A stretch of DNA of 64,000 bases from JAWKTT01 sp041398965 (GCA_041398965.1 JAWKTT010000009.1:62001-126000), one strand, 5' to 3'. Numbered from the stretch's first letter, positions 43,554 through 53,124 are shown. Translations and numbers: made by a program. Notes: generated by a model from the sequence alone, not told the origin.

Positions 43554-45029
43554 ATGGCGACCCCTGAAGAACTCCCCTCCGCGGATGAACGTGTCCGACT
43601 TCAAAAGTATCTCGCTTCCTGCGGCCTTGGCTCGCGGCGGGCGTGTGAAGAATTCATTTCGGCCGGCCGCGTCACCATCGACGGCGTCGTCGCCGAGACG
43701 CTGGGGGTCAGCGTCAACCCGAAAGAACAGGTCATCACGCTTGATGGCGAACGACTGCGTCGAGAGCGGCGGAAGTATTACATGCTGCACAAGCCTCCCG
43801 GGTTCTTGTGTACGAATCACGATCCCGAAGGTCGTCCCCGTGTCATTGACCTGTTCCCCAAAGGGGGGCCTCGATTGTTCACGGTCGGGCGTCTTGATGA
43901 AGACAGCGAAGGTCTCCTGATCGTCACGAACGATGGCGATCTCGCCCAGAAACTCGCTCATCCGAAGTTTCAGATCTTCCGAACGTATCAAGTTCAAGTT
44001 GCTGGGAATCCGACGGCGGAAACGCTGGAACAATTGCAACAGGGGATGTACTTCACCGAAGGGAAGTTCCGGGTCCGAGGAATCAAGACTCTGAAGAAAC
44101 AGGGGAAAAGCACCCATCTGGAAATCGTCCTTGGTGAAGGCCAGAACCGGGAGATTCGCCGTCTTCTCGCCCGCGTCGGTCACAAGGTGATGTCTCTGAA
44201 GCGGGTTGCCTATGGACCGCTCAAACTGGGGAGCCTGTCGAAAGGTCGGGCCCGCGAACTGACGCGAGAGGAACTCGCATCGCTGCACGAACTGCTCGAA
44301 CGGATTACCGGAGAGGCAAGCACCATTGTCCCCGCGTTGCGATCACGAGGAGGCCGATCTCCACGAGACGCCAAGTCGGCGGGACGCACTCGCAGCGGCA
44401 GTCGCCCTGTCACAGGACCTCGCTCGGGGAACAAGTCCATCGGCGGAAAGACTGTCGGCAGCAAGTCGACGGGAGGTCGATCAGTTGGCGGGAAGAGCAT
44501 TGGCGGTAAGTCGGTCGGTGGCAAGAGCGTCGGCAGTCGGGCGGGGAGTGATCCCGCAGCAGAGGTCCGCGGCCCGAAACGACCGGCGACTCGTCCACCA
44601 CAAAAGCCGTTCGTTCCCGAAGAGACAACTCGCGTCGCCTCGGCGGAAGACGACTTCATCGTCCGCAAGGCTCCGCGACCCGCAGGAGGCGCCATTCGGA
44701 AGACTCCGACCGGCGGAACTGGCCCGCGTGCGACAAACGCCAAGACTGGCACTCCCCAAGCGGGGGGTACGAGATCGGGGCGCCCGCGACCCGGAGCGGC
44801 TAAGTCGGCGACAGGAGCGAAGCCAGTGGGGGGAGCGACTGGTGCAGCCGGGAAAAAGAAGAAGGCGAGCAGCGCGAAGAGTTCCCGCAAGGGAGAGGTG
44901 CGTCGACCCGCGAAGTCGGGCGACCAAGACGCCGGCCATTCTCGTCGACCGACCGGCTCCTCCGGCAAAGGCCCCAACACTGGTCCCACCTCAGGCCCCA
45001 AGCGATCGGGAAAACCTCGTCGCCCCTAA
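43554..45029 (+). CDS. RsuA/RluB-family pseudouridine synthase with long basic tail
   Basis: 491 residues. An S4 RNA-binding domain lies at about 14-70 (RVRLQKYLASCGLGSRRACE), then the catalytic domain with LHKPPGFLCTN, FTVGRLDEDSEGLLIVTNDG where Asp115 is the catalytic residue, and LGEGQNREIRRLLARVGHKV. It converts a uridine in rRNA to pseudouridine. Residues about 250-491 are a low-complexity Lys/Arg/Gly/Ser tail with KSxGGK-type repeats near 295-330, not part of the usual family (about 240-300 residues). I cannot tell RluB from the related RluE/RluF/RsuA by eye, so no symbol is given. Confidence 0.92.
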   Translation: MATPEELPSADERVRLQKYLASCGLGSRRACEEFISAGRVTIDGVVAETLGVSVNPKEQVITLDGERLRRERRKYYMLHKPPGFLCTNHDPEGRPRVIDLFPKGGPRLFTVGRLDEDSEGLLIVTNDGDLAQKLAHPKFQIFRTYQVQVAGNPTAETLEQLQQGMYFTEGKFRVRGIKTLKKQGKSTHLEIVLGEGQNREIRRLLARVGHKVMSLKRVAYGPLKLGSLSKGRARELTREELASLHELLERITGEASTIVPALRSRGGRSPRDAKSAGRTRSGSRPVTGPRSGNKSIGGKTVGSKSTGGRSVGGKSIGGKSVGGKSVGSRAGSDPAAEVRGPKRPATRPPQKPFVPEETTRVASAEDDFIVRKAPRPAGGAIRKTPTGGTGPRATNAKTGTPQAGGTRSGRPRPGAAKSATGAKPVGGATGAAGKKKKASSAKSSRKGEVRRPAKSGDQDAGHSRRPTGSSGKGPNTGPTSGPKRSGKPRRP

Positions 45030-45036
45030 CAGCCTG

Positions 45037-45151
45037 TTGAAACACGTGGGGCAGGCTTTCCAGCCTGACATGGTGCCGTGTGATGTCTCGGCAACAAGGC
45101 GTACGAGATGCTCTTGTCAGATTGGAAATCTGATCCACGGTCGTGTTTCAA
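45037..45151 (-). repeat. 115-bp dispersed repeat, copy A4 (reverse orientation)
   Basis: The ends are a perfect 10-bp inverted repeat, TTGAAACACG at 45037-45046 and CGTGTTTCAA at 45142-45151. The internal hairpins are CAGGCTTTCCAGCCTG and CAGATTGGAAATCTG. It starts 8 bp after the stop of the pseudouridine synthase gene and ends 8 bp before the stop codon of the convergent DUF6807 gene, almost filling the space between them. Confidence 0.85.
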
Positions 45152-45158
45152 CCGTCTG

Positions 45159-46103
45159 CTAACGGTCAACAGCGTCGACGACTTCGAACTGATGGTGGGG
45201 GGCGGGGGACTTGATGACGCGTTGGGCGGGGCGGGCGGACCACTCTTTTTGCAGCTTATTGGCTCGGTCGGCTGCGACTGGTCCGCGATGGATATGGAGC
45301 AGGTGCCGGAGATGCAGGGGGGCTTCGGGGGTGATGATGATCGGGCCATCGAAACAGATGGAGGCTCCCATCCACCCATCGGCCCGGACGTGCCATTTGT
45401 GCGGATAGCCGACGTTTTCGGGATGGTCGAAGTACGTGATCCCCTCGATCTGTTCGTCGCGCGAGCCGTCGGAGTCGGTGACGGGCATTGGCCCGGAGTA
45501 GTCGACCCAGCGAGCCGGTTGACCGAAGAGGGCAGGTTCTCCTTGTGCTTCTTCGCTGTTGGTGAGTTGTCCGCCGCCGAAATGAACCGACAGCGACTTT
45601 GCGACACGGACGGCGAGGAAGCCGAAGTTGGTCTGCTGGAATTCGATTGATGCCGCCCGAGGTGTGAAGGTCGACTCCAGTGAGAGGGTGTATTCGCCGT
45701 CGTCCAACGGACGAAGTGTGGCGATCAGTTGTTGTTCGACGAGCGGAGTCGGGTCGTGACCGTCGAGCCAGTGCAACTGCACCGCCATGACGGCTGCCTC
45801 GTCGCCATCGGCATAGACTTGCCACGTTGATTGCCGAATGATCGCAGTTGCTGAGATGCCCCAGAAGTCGATCCCCAACAGTTTATGGTGGGCGAACCAG
45901 ACCGACGCATGATGATCGTGGTTGGGGGCACCGGGATGCCCCATGCGAGTGAGACTGCGTTTCGAGTCGGGACCGTTCAGTGGGAAGAAGCAAGGTCGAG
46001 GAAGATGATCGCCAAAGTTCCAGCGAGTCACCTCGACCCCATCGATAAGAAACGACACCTCCCGCTGTGCCAGTGGAACGATTTCGCAACGAGGCAAAGG
46101 CAT
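45159..46103 (-). CDS. DUF6807 (PmoA-like) family protein
   Basis: 314 residues from MPLPRCEIVPLAQREVSFLI (ATG at 46103, GGGAGAGATC upstream). The family hallmarks are visible: RPCFFPLNGPDSKRSLTRMG, PGAPNHDHHASVWFAHHKLL with the His-rich core, GIDFWG, and DHPENVGYPHKWHVRADGWM near the C-terminus, followed by LLHIHRGPV. There is no signal peptide. The function of DUF6807 is unknown; the name PmoA does not imply methane oxidation. It is 18 bp downstream of the large cytochrome/DUF1553 gene on the same strand, so probably in one operon. Confidence 0.9.
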   Translation of the reverse strand: MPLPRCEIVPLAQREVSFLIDGVEVTRWNFGDHLPRPCFFPLNGPDSKRSLTRMGHPGAPNHDHHASVWFAHHKLLGIDFWGISATAIIRQSTWQVYADGDEAAVMAVQLHWLDGHDPTPLVEQQLIATLRPLDDGEYTLSLESTFTPRAASIEFQQTNFGFLAVRVAKSLSVHFGGGQLTNSEEAQGEPALFGQPARWVDYSGPMPVTDSDGSRDEQIEGITYFDHPENVGYPHKWHVRADGWMGASICFDGPIIITPEAPLHLRHLLHIHRGPVAADRANKLQKEWSARPAQRVIKSPAPHHQFEVVDAVDR

Positions 46104-46121
46104 GATCTCTCCCACAGAGGT

Positions 46122-49100
46122 TTAATCGAGAAGACGGAACTCGGCGGTGGCGATGAGGGCGTGGGCGAGGCTGCTCCAGCGGTTCTTTGCTTCGGTCTCT
46201 GGAGAGACTGAGGAGTTGTCGAGCGGGGCTTGTGTGAGATACCCCTTCGCCCGGCTCACTTCGTCTTCTCTTGGCGGACGACCTAAGAGCTTGAGATAGA
46301 GAGTGGCAATCCGAGCTTCTTCTGAGGAGTGTTCTTCGGCGAGGAGGCTTTCTGCAATCTTTGCAGAGTGCTGCCGGACGAAGGGGCTGTTGAACATCCA
46401 GAGGGCTTGCGACGGAACTGTTGTGCGGGAACGTTCCCCCGTGCAGACGTCGGGGTCGGCAAAGTTGAAGAGGGTCAACTCGTCGGGGAGGTCGTTCCGG
46501 ATAATCGGCAAGTAGAGGCTGCGGCGGGCACTTGGGACGGGGCCTTGATTGTCTTTCGCTTCGCCCGGATTGTTCCCGACGGCTGACTCGCCAAGATGCG
46601 TGACGGACGACCCACCTGCAGTTTGGTCGAGGGAGTCGGAAGCGAGAAGGATGGCATCGCGGATCGACTCGGCTGTGATAGGACGTCTTTCGTGGCGCCA
46701 GAGTAACCGATTTTCGGGGTCTGCCTGGAAGGTCCCTTCGCTGTACTGCGACCCCAGCCGATAGGTGCGGCTGAGAACAATCTGGCGGATGAGTTGCTTC
46801 GTTGACCAGTTCGACTCGATAAAGTTCAGGGCGAGGAAGTCGAGCAACTCGGGGTGCGTGGGACGATCGCCGAGTTCGCCAAAGTTGTCGACTGTCCTGA
46901 CGAGACCGGCCCCCATGAGATGTTGCCAAACGCGGTTGACGGTAACGCGAGGGGTGAGCGGGTTCTGTGGACTGACGAGCCAGTCGGCGAGTTCGCGTCG
47001 ACCACTTTCGCCGGTGGAAATCTCGACCGGTTCACTGACATCAACCACTTGCAGAAAGCCGCGAGGAGCTTTCGAGCCGCGATTGTGAGGCTCGCCACGA
47101 ATACAGATCGCACAGTCCTCGGGCTGTTCCCGGTCTGAGGCGGCCATTGCCATGGGTGCCGGGGGTGGGGCTTGTCCCTTCAACTTCTTCAGTTCAGCCT
47201 CGAACTCTTTGACGGTCGAGGTGAGTTGTGCTTGTTGCTGTTGGCGTTGCTTTCGCGCTTCGATCTCGGCGAGTTGTTCTGGCGTTAGCTCGGGGGTCTC
47301 AATGGAGGGGGTCGATTGCGGTTTGGTGTTCGGGTCTGGGCTTGCGGTTGGGGGAGAGGCTTTTTTCCAAACGAGTTTGGGCGACTCCTTGAGGGCATCA
47401 ACAGGGACGAACTGCACGGCATCCGCAATAACATGACCGGTGGTGTTGGTCGTCGAGATGACCACAGAACCGGTCTTGCCCGCTTGAAAGGTGAAGCGGC
47501 CTAGTGGATGGAATAGACCTTCCAGTGATGGTTTCTGTTCTTGATTGACGAACAGTTCCGTCGAGCCGTTGGCATGGTTTACGGTCACCGGAACCTTCGC
47601 GTCTCGACCGGTGTTGGCAGTGTAAGAGACGCGAACCTCGTATTCGCCGGCAACAAGAATTTCCGGAACATAGGTGACCGACTTCATCCCTTTGTCCTGA
47701 CGATCATCATGGATATAGCCTGCACCAACATAGCTCGGCGAGAGCTTCGACGACTTCCAGTAGCCGACCTTTGTGGCGGCTGTGTCGTCAACGACGATCC
47801 CTAAGTACTCTTGTGGAGAGTTGCCTGTGCTGGAGTCTGAGGGGGAATCGAGTTTTGTCAGTTTGTCGAGTTGAGACTTCGCGTCACGGAGTTGTTGTTC
47901 CAGTCGTTTGACCGCCTCGGCATGTTCACGAAGTGCCTCGGCATGGGCCTCAGTGAGGGGGAGGGGAACCTCGTTCCAACCGGAGACATTGACGTTCCCC
48001 ATACGGATTCCAAAGACGGTTGTTGTACTGCGAAGAATCCCCCCCATCGCGTAGTAGTCGGCTGTTGGGATCGGATCGAATTTGTGATCGTGGCAACGGG
48101 CACAGCCGATCGTCATCCCGAGAAACGTCTTCCCGATTGTGTCTAGCTGTTCATCGACGACGTCCATGTGGAGTTTTTCTTTGTCGCGCTCACTGAGCAT
48201 TTTCGGGCCGATGACGAGGTAGCCGGTCGCGATGACCTGCTCGGCTCGCTGGGCATCTGACCGTGCTGGCAGGAGATCACCGGCGATCTGTTCGCGGACG
48301 AATTGATGAAATGGCTTATCCTGGTTGAAGGCGCTGACGACATAGTCACGATATCGCCAGGCTTCCTTATGAGTGAGGTTGATGTCGCCTCCGTTCGAGT
48401 CCGCATAGCGGGCGAGATCAAGCCAGTGGCGACCCCAATGTTCGCCAAACTGGGGGGAGGCCAGGAGTCGATCGACAACTGTTTCGAGAGCCGTCGGGGA
48501 GGTGTCGGCGATGAATGCGTTGATCTCGTCGGTTGTCGGAGGGAGGCCTGTGATGTCGAAGGTCAGTCGGCGAAGTAACGCGTGTCGATCGGCATCGGGC
48601 ATCGGGACGATCCCGGCTGACTGACGTTTCGCTTCGAGGAATCGATCAATCGGATCGAGCGACCATGTGTCAGGTGTTGCGTCGGGGATGGGGTGTCGAC
48701 GGAGCGGTTGAAAGGCCCAGTGTTCCCGGGCGGCGGCGATGTCGATGACGCGGGTCTCTCGGGTGGGGGCTGCTCCCTCGCGGGGGTCGGGGGCACCCAT
48801 CTCGATCCATTTGACGAAGTTGTCGACGACCTGCTGAGGGAGACGCTGCTTGGGAGGCATCTCAAAACCGTCATAGCGAATCGCAGCAATCAGCAGGCTC
48901 TCGTCGACCTTGTGTGGCACGACGGCCGGTCCAGAGTCGCCCCCTTTGCGAATCCCCTCTCGGGTATCGAGCGAGAGTCCCCCCTGAATCTTCTCGCCGT
49001 TGGCCGAGTGGCATTGATAACAATGGGCCACAAGGACAGGACGAATCTGCTTCTCGAAGAACGCGGTCTGAATGTCATCAGGCGTGTTGGCTTCGCCGGT

Positions 49101-49295
49101 TGGTTTGATATTTGTGTTGGTGACTGCCGGCTGGGCATCGTCGGCTCTCGTGGCGAGGCTGAGAACGAGTGTCGCCATCACGAGATAAATGAGGTTCTGC
49201 GAAGTGAACCAGCGCAGCGAAAACCGAGCCGATCCAAGCAATCCATTCGGGGAGATCGTCATCGATTGGAGAGGAACAGACGACGGAGCAGGCAT
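46122..49295 (-). CDS. PSCyt1 / DUF1549 / DUF1553 c-type cytochrome-domain protein
   Basis: 1057 residues, start tentatively at MPAPSSVPLQSM (49295); upstream in-frame codons to 49409 have no support. A signal anchor (NLIYLVMATLVLSLA) is followed by a PSCyt1 domain with HCYQCH (Cys92, Cys95, His96, a haem-attachment CxxCH) and MPPKQRLPQQVV with the distal Met, then DUF1549 (PSCyt2) with LARYADSNGG and IGCARCHDHKFDPI, an inserted lectin-like strand domain and coiled coil, and C-terminal DUF1553 (PSD1) with NRVWQHLMGAGLVRTVDNFG and RRSLYLPIIRND. It is planctomycete-specific, exported and of unknown reaction, though haem binding is expected. Confidence 0.92.
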   Translation of the reverse strand: MPAPSSVPLQSMTISPNGLLGSARFSLRWFTSQNLIYLVMATLVLSLATRADDAQPAVTNTNIKPTGEANTPDDIQTAFFEKQIRPVLVAHCYQCHSANGEKIQGGLSLDTREGIRKGGDSGPAVVPHKVDESLLIAAIRYDGFEMPPKQRLPQQVVDNFVKWIEMGAPDPREGAAPTRETRVIDIAAAREHWAFQPLRRHPIPDATPDTWSLDPIDRFLEAKRQSAGIVPMPDADRHALLRRLTFDITGLPPTTDEINAFIADTSPTALETVVDRLLASPQFGEHWGRHWLDLARYADSNGGDINLTHKEAWRYRDYVVSAFNQDKPFHQFVREQIAGDLLPARSDAQRAEQVIATGYLVIGPKMLSERDKEKLHMDVVDEQLDTIGKTFLGMTIGCARCHDHKFDPIPTADYYAMGGILRSTTTVFGIRMGNVNVSGWNEVPLPLTEAHAEALREHAEAVKRLEQQLRDAKSQLDKLTKLDSPSDSSTGNSPQEYLGIVVDDTAATKVGYWKSSKLSPSYVGAGYIHDDRQDKGMKSVTYVPEILVAGEYEVRVSYTANTGRDAKVPVTVNHANGSTELFVNQEQKPSLEGLFHPLGRFTFQAGKTGSVVISTTNTTGHVIADAVQFVPVDALKESPKLVWKKASPPTASPDPNTKPQSTPSIETPELTPEQLAEIEARKQRQQQQAQLTSTVKEFEAELKKLKGQAPPPAPMAMAASDREQPEDCAICIRGEPHNRGSKAPRGFLQVVDVSEPVEISTGESGRRELADWLVSPQNPLTPRVTVNRVWQHLMGAGLVRTVDNFGELGDRPTHPELLDFLALNFIESNWSTKQLIRQIVLSRTYRLGSQYSEGTFQADPENRLLWRHERRPITAESIRDAILLASDSLDQTAGGSSVTHLGESAVGNNPGEAKDNQGPVPSARRSLYLPIIRNDLPDELTLFNFADPDVCTGERSRTTVPSQALWMFNSPFVRQHSAKIAESLLAEEHSSEEARIATLYLKLLGRPPREDEVSRAKGYLTQAPLDNSSVSPETEAKNRWSSLAHALIATAEFRLLD

Positions 49296-51043
49296 GGGAA
49301 ACAACCTGTAGGCCGGATTGAACAGCGAGGGAGAAGTGACGATTTGCCGCAGCAACTCGACAGACGAGTGACAACAGCGTCCGTTGATTCTACTGTCCGG
49401 GGCGTCCAATCGGAACGGTTGATTTGAAAAACTGGCTCTCGACTGCGGTTGGGGAAGTGTTGCGAGGCGAAGGGTTTGGAGTCACGGAGCGAGTCTTCTG
49501 TTTCGTCTTCTCGGGAGGCGATTCGGTGTCAGGTGTATGAGTCAGCCTTCGCCGCGGAGGCAACGTCGCGACCAGCAGGACAGTGACGCGGAGAGATGTT
49601 TTTGGGGGAAATGTGGACGATTCGTTGTGGGTGTCGGGTCTGCATGCTTTGGGAATTATTCTCTAACTGTCTTTGTAGAAATAGGTTGTGTCGTTCGGCA
49701 AGAAGTGCTGTGCGATGGAGGTTACGGGCAAGAAGTCGGAACTGGGCTTGACGATCTCTCGGGAAATTGTCGATATTGTCCAGAGAGTTCAATTGACACT
49801 CTTCGAATCGAGCGTAAGATTTCGGTAGATACAGCGCCTTGTGAGATCTGGTGTGACGCCAGACATCCACGAGGCTCCCTTGGGGTGGCCAAGCGGTGAA
49901 GTGGCCAAGGGTTCTTGAGCCGAGCGAATTGCGATATCTTGTCGCAGGTGATTCTGTTCCGCTGAGCCCCCAACAGAAAAAGAGACTGTCGAAGACGAGA
50001 CACTGTCCTATTCGAGACCTGTCGTGCGTGACACGTTCTCCAGTACGGTACACTCCCCCTAAGAGACATTTCCCGGCGCAGGTTCACTCTCGCGGAATCA
50101 TCAAATGGGCAGCTTAAGTGCTGTGTTGGGATGCGTGAGTGGTGGTTGGGACTGAGGTTGCGGCTTGCACGGTCTGCTGGATTCGTGCAAAAAGGTGCCT
50201 GGGACATACGTTCATGTGGTTGCATGAGTTGGTCCTGGTTTCCGGAAGTTAAGGATAATGGAGGGTTGAAGCGGCATTCGAGGTCGAATGGCAACCCGAG
50301 TCGGCACTTCTTCTTGGATCGCTGTGGCGATGGTTGGAGGCTGTGGAATTTACAGGCGTCTGCGAACTGCGACGGCTGGGACTGGTGGTGGTTGCTCTGG
50401 CAACTGTTAACAGGCGGTGGTTGCCTTAATGGCGATCATGAAAGGCTTGCCCGGACGGTAAGCGCGACGTCAGGCAGTCCGTGGGGTTTGTCGACAACAG
50501 TCGGCGATGATCGCGAATTGCTGTCGAGTTCTTGGCTCGATTCTGTGTCATTTCAAGGGACTGAATATCTACGAGAGGTTCAGATTCTGCTGTCTCATCG
50601 CCAGGTGAGCCTGGGAGTCTGGTGGCGTGCGAGGCGGGTGATTCACTCGTCGTCCCAGTACGCTCCCCGTGACAGTGCTCTGTGTAGAGTCATTGCACTG
50701 GCAAAGTTGACCGCGAAATTACCGGTCTGCTTCGCTGAACAGGTGGCTCGACGGAATCTCTGTACGGTCTGGTGATTCGGGCAATGGCTCGTTTCCCGCA
50801 ATGTGTCCTCCCCTTTCGGGAGGTCTCGGCTCGACGCACTTCTTAGCGAGGCGTCCCCCCGAGGCAACCCAAAGAGTGCCCCGACGGAATTGTCGATTGC
50901 ACCTTTTCAGATCGGGCAGGGGCCCCTTACATCACTGCAACAACTGACGAGTCTTGAACTCAACAAGAATCTGAAACAGGGCCACTTCACCCCCAGGTGA
51001 ACTGGCTGGACTCACTAACAACTGGTTTTCTGGAAACTGCTGA
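49296..51043. other. 1.75-kb gap upstream of rho, no convincing gene
   Basis: The longest gap in the window. Frames of up to 215 codons exist on both strands but have aberrant composition (Trp-, Arg- or Ser-rich), no ribosome-binding sites and no family features. A possible promoter is at 49793-49820 and a 6-bp-stem hairpin, CCTCCC...GGGAGG, at 50807-50823. It could be a long untranslated leader of rho, degraded genes or an unrecognised RNA. Confidence 0.6.
49793..49820 (+). promoter_or_regulatory. Candidate sigma-70-type promoter far upstream of rho
   Basis: TTGACA at 49793-49798, spacer of 16, TAAGAT at 49815-49820. The -35 box is perfect and the -10 box matches TATAAT at four of six positions. 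A transcript from here would have a leader of more than 1.2 kb before the rho ATG. This is a pattern match only. Confidence 0.35.
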
Positions 51044-53071
51044 ATGGCAACTCAACGCCCACGCTCCTCGTCAACTCCCAAGGCCCGTACTCCGCGTCCA
51101 AAGAAGGATGCCGCAACAGCGCACGCCTCGCGAATCGAAGACTACGTGTTTGAAGAGGCGGGGGGAGATAGCTCCGATGACGATGGTTTCGGAGGAGGAA
51201 TCGACGTCCCGGAAAAGAAGCCCAAAGCGGCACCTCGCAAGCGTCGAACCACCAAGAAAACAGTATCGGAAGCGGTCCCACAAGAGTCGTCTGCCCCGGC
51301 AGAATCCTACTCCCGCGACTCGGATTCCGAGTCACGACCGCGCCGCAGCGAACGTAAGTCCGAGTCGTCAGATCGTGAGACCTCGGCTCGAGACACGTCT
51401 GATCGTGAATCGAGTGCTGAGCGAGAGAACGACGCCCTGGCCGAGCGTCCACGACGAAGTCGCAGCGAATCGAACGACCGCGATATCGATTTTGAACGGG
51501 ATGACCGAGACGACGATCGAGAGCGGGGGCCGCGTCAAGGCGACGATGCCGAACACTCAGCAGCCGTTGGCTCGAGCGATCGACCAACCCGCAGTTCGTC
51601 CGAAGGGGGCGATCAGGGTGAAGACCGTGGCCCGCGTCGCAGTCGTCGTCGTCGACGTCGTGGCAAAGGGGACGGGGCCAGCCAGTCACAAGGGGGGGGA
51701 CAGTCTCGCGATTTTCAATCTCGGGACAACCAGTCTCGTGACTCTCAGCCATCAGGGGGGCAGTCCATTCGGAATAATCAACGGGGCGAGTCATCCGGCA
51801 ACTCCGGGGGTCGCGGACGATTCCAGAAGGGGCGAGGAAACGATCGGAATGACCGCAATCAGCGGGGTGGTCGCAACAACGACCGCAATCAACGTGGAGG
51901 GGCTCCACGACATCAAAAAGCCGCCGTCGGCGAGTCGCACGAACCACCAGTTCTCAGCGGGACGTTCGAGGGTCTGCTCGAACTCCATCCAAAGCAATAC
52001 GGCTTCCTCCGGACAGCCGCCAACGATTACGGGGCACTCGATACCGACCCGTTCCTCTCAAGCTCTCTGGTGGAGAAGTACAAGCTGCGTGAAGGTTTGA
52101 AGATTGTCGGTCAGGTGGGGCCGGGAACACGGGGTCAAGGGCCTCGGATTCTCGACATCCTTGAGATCGACGGTCGGACTCCGGAAGAGTTCGCCGAGAT
52201 CAAGCACTTCGACACGCTGACGGCCATTAACCCACACGAACAGATTCGTCTGGAAACCGGTCCACAGCCGATTACCATGCGGGTGATGGACTTGCTCTGT
52301 CCGATCGGCAAGGGTCAGCGTGGCCTCATCGTTGCTCCCCCTCGGTCCGGGAAGACGATGCTGTTGCAAGACATCGCCAACGCGGTTTCGACGAATCATC
52401 CGGAGATTCATCTGATTGTGTTGCTTATCGACGAACGGCCCGAAGAAGTGACCGAAATGCGTCGGATGGTCAACGGCGAAGTGGTCGCCTCTTCGATGGA
52501 CCGCGATGTCGAGAGCCATATCCGGATCAGTCAACTGGTCATGGAGCGTGGCAAACGGATTGCCGAGTCGGGCAAAGACTGCTTCATCCTGATGGACTCC
52601 GTGACACGTTGTGCCCGAGCCTTCAATAAGTGGGTTGGCGGCGGACGTGACAGCCGGACAGGGACCGGGGGACTCGACATTCGTGCCCTCGAAATTCCGC
52701 GTAAGATGTTCGGAACCGCCCGTCTCTTTGACGAAGGGGGCTCGCTGACCGTCTGTGCAACCGCCCTCATCGACACCGGCAGCCGAATGGATGATGCCAT
52801 CTTCCAGGAGTTCAAAGGGACCGGGAACATGGAAATGGTCTTGAGTCGCGATCTTGCCGATCGTCGCATTTGGCCCGCAATCGACATCTCGAAGTCGGGG
52901 ACTCGCCGCGAAGAAAAGATTCTCGACCCCAACGTCATGGAAGGGGTCATCATGCTCCGCCGAGCACTCGTTTCGATGAGTGCCGTCGATGCCATGACCG
53001 AGTTAACCAAAAAGCTCGTTGCCTTCCCAAGCAACAAAGAGTTCCTCGAACGAGTACGACAAGTCCTCTAA
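51044..53071 (+). CDS. rho: Transcription termination factor Rho with disordered N-terminal extension
   Basis: 675 residues. Residues about 1-300 are a low-complexity region rich in Arg, Asp, Ser, Gly, Asn and Gln (runs of RDSDSESRPRRSERKSES type). The conserved Rho begins near VLSGTFEGLLELHPKQYGFL (RNA-binding OB fold), followed by GLIVAPPRSGKTMLLQDIAN as Walker A at about residue 431, VLLIDERPEEVTEMRR, LMDSVTRCARAFN and the ring-loop GGLDIRALEIPRKMFGTARL. It is a hexameric RNA-DNA helicase that ends transcription. Long N-terminal insertions in Rho occur in several high-GC bacteria, but this one is unusually long. GGAA precedes the ATG. Confidence 0.96.
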   Translation: MATQRPRSSSTPKARTPRPKKDAATAHASRIEDYVFEEAGGDSSDDDGFGGGIDVPEKKPKAAPRKRRTTKKTVSEAVPQESSAPAESYSRDSDSESRPRRSERKSESSDRETSARDTSDRESSAERENDALAERPRRSRSESNDRDIDFERDDRDDDRERGPRQGDDAEHSAAVGSSDRPTRSSSEGGDQGEDRGPRRSRRRRRRGKGDGASQSQGGGQSRDFQSRDNQSRDSQPSGGQSIRNNQRGESSGNSGGRGRFQKGRGNDRNDRNQRGGRNNDRNQRGGAPRHQKAAVGESHEPPVLSGTFEGLLELHPKQYGFLRTAANDYGALDTDPFLSSSLVEKYKLREGLKIVGQVGPGTRGQGPRILDILEIDGRTPEEFAEIKHFDTLTAINPHEQIRLETGPQPITMRVMDLLCPIGKGQRGLIVAPPRSGKTMLLQDIANAVSTNHPEIHLIVLLIDERPEEVTEMRRMVNGEVVASSMDRDVESHIRISQLVMERGKRIAESGKDCFILMDSVTRCARAFNKWVGGGRDSRTGTGGLDIRALEIPRKMFGTARLFDEGGSLTVCATALIDTGSRMDDAIFQEFKGTGNMEMVLSRDLADRRIWPAIDISKSGTRREEKILDPNVMEGVIMLRRALVSMSAVDAMTELTKKLVAFPSNKEFLERVRQVL

Positions 53072-53085
53072 TCAAACCCCCTCAG

Positions 53086-53124
53086 GTCCGCAGGCCGACA
53101 GATCGTCGACCTGCGGACTTTTTT
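53086..53124 (+). terminator. Rho-independent terminator after rho
   Basis: GTCCGCAGG at 53086-53094 pairs perfectly with CCTGCGGAC at 53110-53118, followed by TTTTTT at 53119-53124. It is 15 bp past the rho stop codon. Confidence 0.9.

Noticed and set aside
44434..44547. CRISPR-like or tandem-repeat array
   Set aside because: The repeated units are in-frame codons for KSxGGK motifs in a protein tail, not spaced repeats with unique spacers.
49722..50294. 190-codon minus-strand frame upstream of rho
   Set aside because: Arg/Ser/Pro-rich and without ribosome-binding site or recognisable domain.
50131..50775. 214-codon plus-strand frame upstream of rho
   Set aside because: Trp-rich, unusual composition with no start signal; judged non-coding, though the region itself is flagged as a finding.
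50997..52100. 367-codon plus-strand frame overlapping the start of rho
   Set aside because: A different frame over the low-complexity part of rho; the Rho frame is conserved through to the end.
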